From the NCBI GenBank assembly GCA_014729935.1, contig WJJB01000262.1:1-5518 (forward strand): 5,518 nt of DNA, given 5' to 3'. Made by a program: the position numbers and the translations under genes. The stretch is from Candidatus Bathyarchaeota archaeon. Its GTDB lineage: Archaea; Asgardarchaeota; Lokiarchaeia; Sigyniarchaeales; Sigyniarchaeaceae. Position 1 is the stretch's first letter. Every line of letters begins with the position of its first letter. Positions 5,447-5,518 of this stretch are shown piece by piece. Under the pieces are notes generated by a model. It did no database searches, was not told the DNA's origin, and saw nothing but the letters and a program-made list of their open reading frames with translations.

Positions 5447-5518
5447 ATGGGATTACGGGTGGACCATGCATCAAATGCCGAACTGGGTCTATTAAAACTT
5501 GATGGGCGGTATCCCACC
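5447..5518 (+). CDS. Possible 5' end of a gene running off the window (24 codons)
   Basis: An ATG at 5447 opens a frame that stays open to the last base and would encode MGLRVDHASNAELGLLKLDG plus four residues. The frame is closed by a TAG upstream at 5420-5422, so this ATG would be the first available one. The peptide composition looks protein-like but is too short to assign, and only a weak GGGA lies upstream. A different overlapping frame, GTG 5362 to TGA 5502, encodes a 46-residue peptide with a Cys-x-x-Cys, and the two cannot both be taken at face value. Treat as tentative. Confidence 0.2.
   Translation, partial: MGLRVDHASNAELGLLKLDGRYPT

Noticed and set aside
5215..5517. 100-residue minus-strand frame at the right edge
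   Set aside because: Composition is rich in Ser, Asn, Pro and Lys without any motif, and it overlaps other equally weak frames on both strands.

Overview
The window (about 47-48% GC by eye) most likely comes from an archaeon, possibly an Asgard or other deep-branching lineage, but this is tentative. The reasons are a geranylgeranyl-reductase-family flavoprotein, an AT-rich TATA-like element just upstream of a start codon that lacks a Shine-Dalgarno site, oligo-T tracts instead of hairpin terminators, and TTTAAAA-type promoter candidates. No rRNA, tRNA, CRISPR array, insertion sequence or phage gene was recognised.

Layout. Positions 1-420 (+) hold the 3' end of a gene whose C-terminus is a long charged coiled coil, resembling the tail of DUF4139-type proteins of unknown function. 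A 72-base gap with a T8-ATA element leads to a complete PLP-dependent serine/threonine dehydratase-family gene (493-1461, +). It has the active-site pattern of serine racemase and threo-3-hydroxyaspartate ammonia-lyase and no ACT regulatory domain. It converges with a minus-strand cluster that is read from about 4758 down to 1557. The cluster encodes, in order, a 132-residue protein of unknown function, a geranylgeranyl-reductase-family FAD oxidoreductase, and a 458-residue orphan protein that looks like an alpha-helical toroid. The first two are adjacent or overlap, and the third follows after 56 bases, so co-transcription is likely.

From about 4841 to 5446 there is no convincing gene. This stretch holds a strong dyad (4849-4877) just upstream of a TTTAAAA element that could drive the minus-strand cluster, a cluster of CGTGA/TCACG words, and a patch of nested inverted repeats (5226-5321) downstream of a TATATA element. 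A new plus-strand gene may start at 5447 and run off the window, but only 24 codons are visible.

How the genes work together: the PLP enzyme is a stand-alone amino-acid enzyme with its own promoter. The minus-strand cluster pairs a flavoprotein of the isoprenoid/lipid-reducing family with a possible carbohydrate-active-type barrel and a small Cys-containing protein. No known pathway that I recognise explains that set, and it is the most interesting unassigned unit here. I do not see decisive evidence of a wholly new system.
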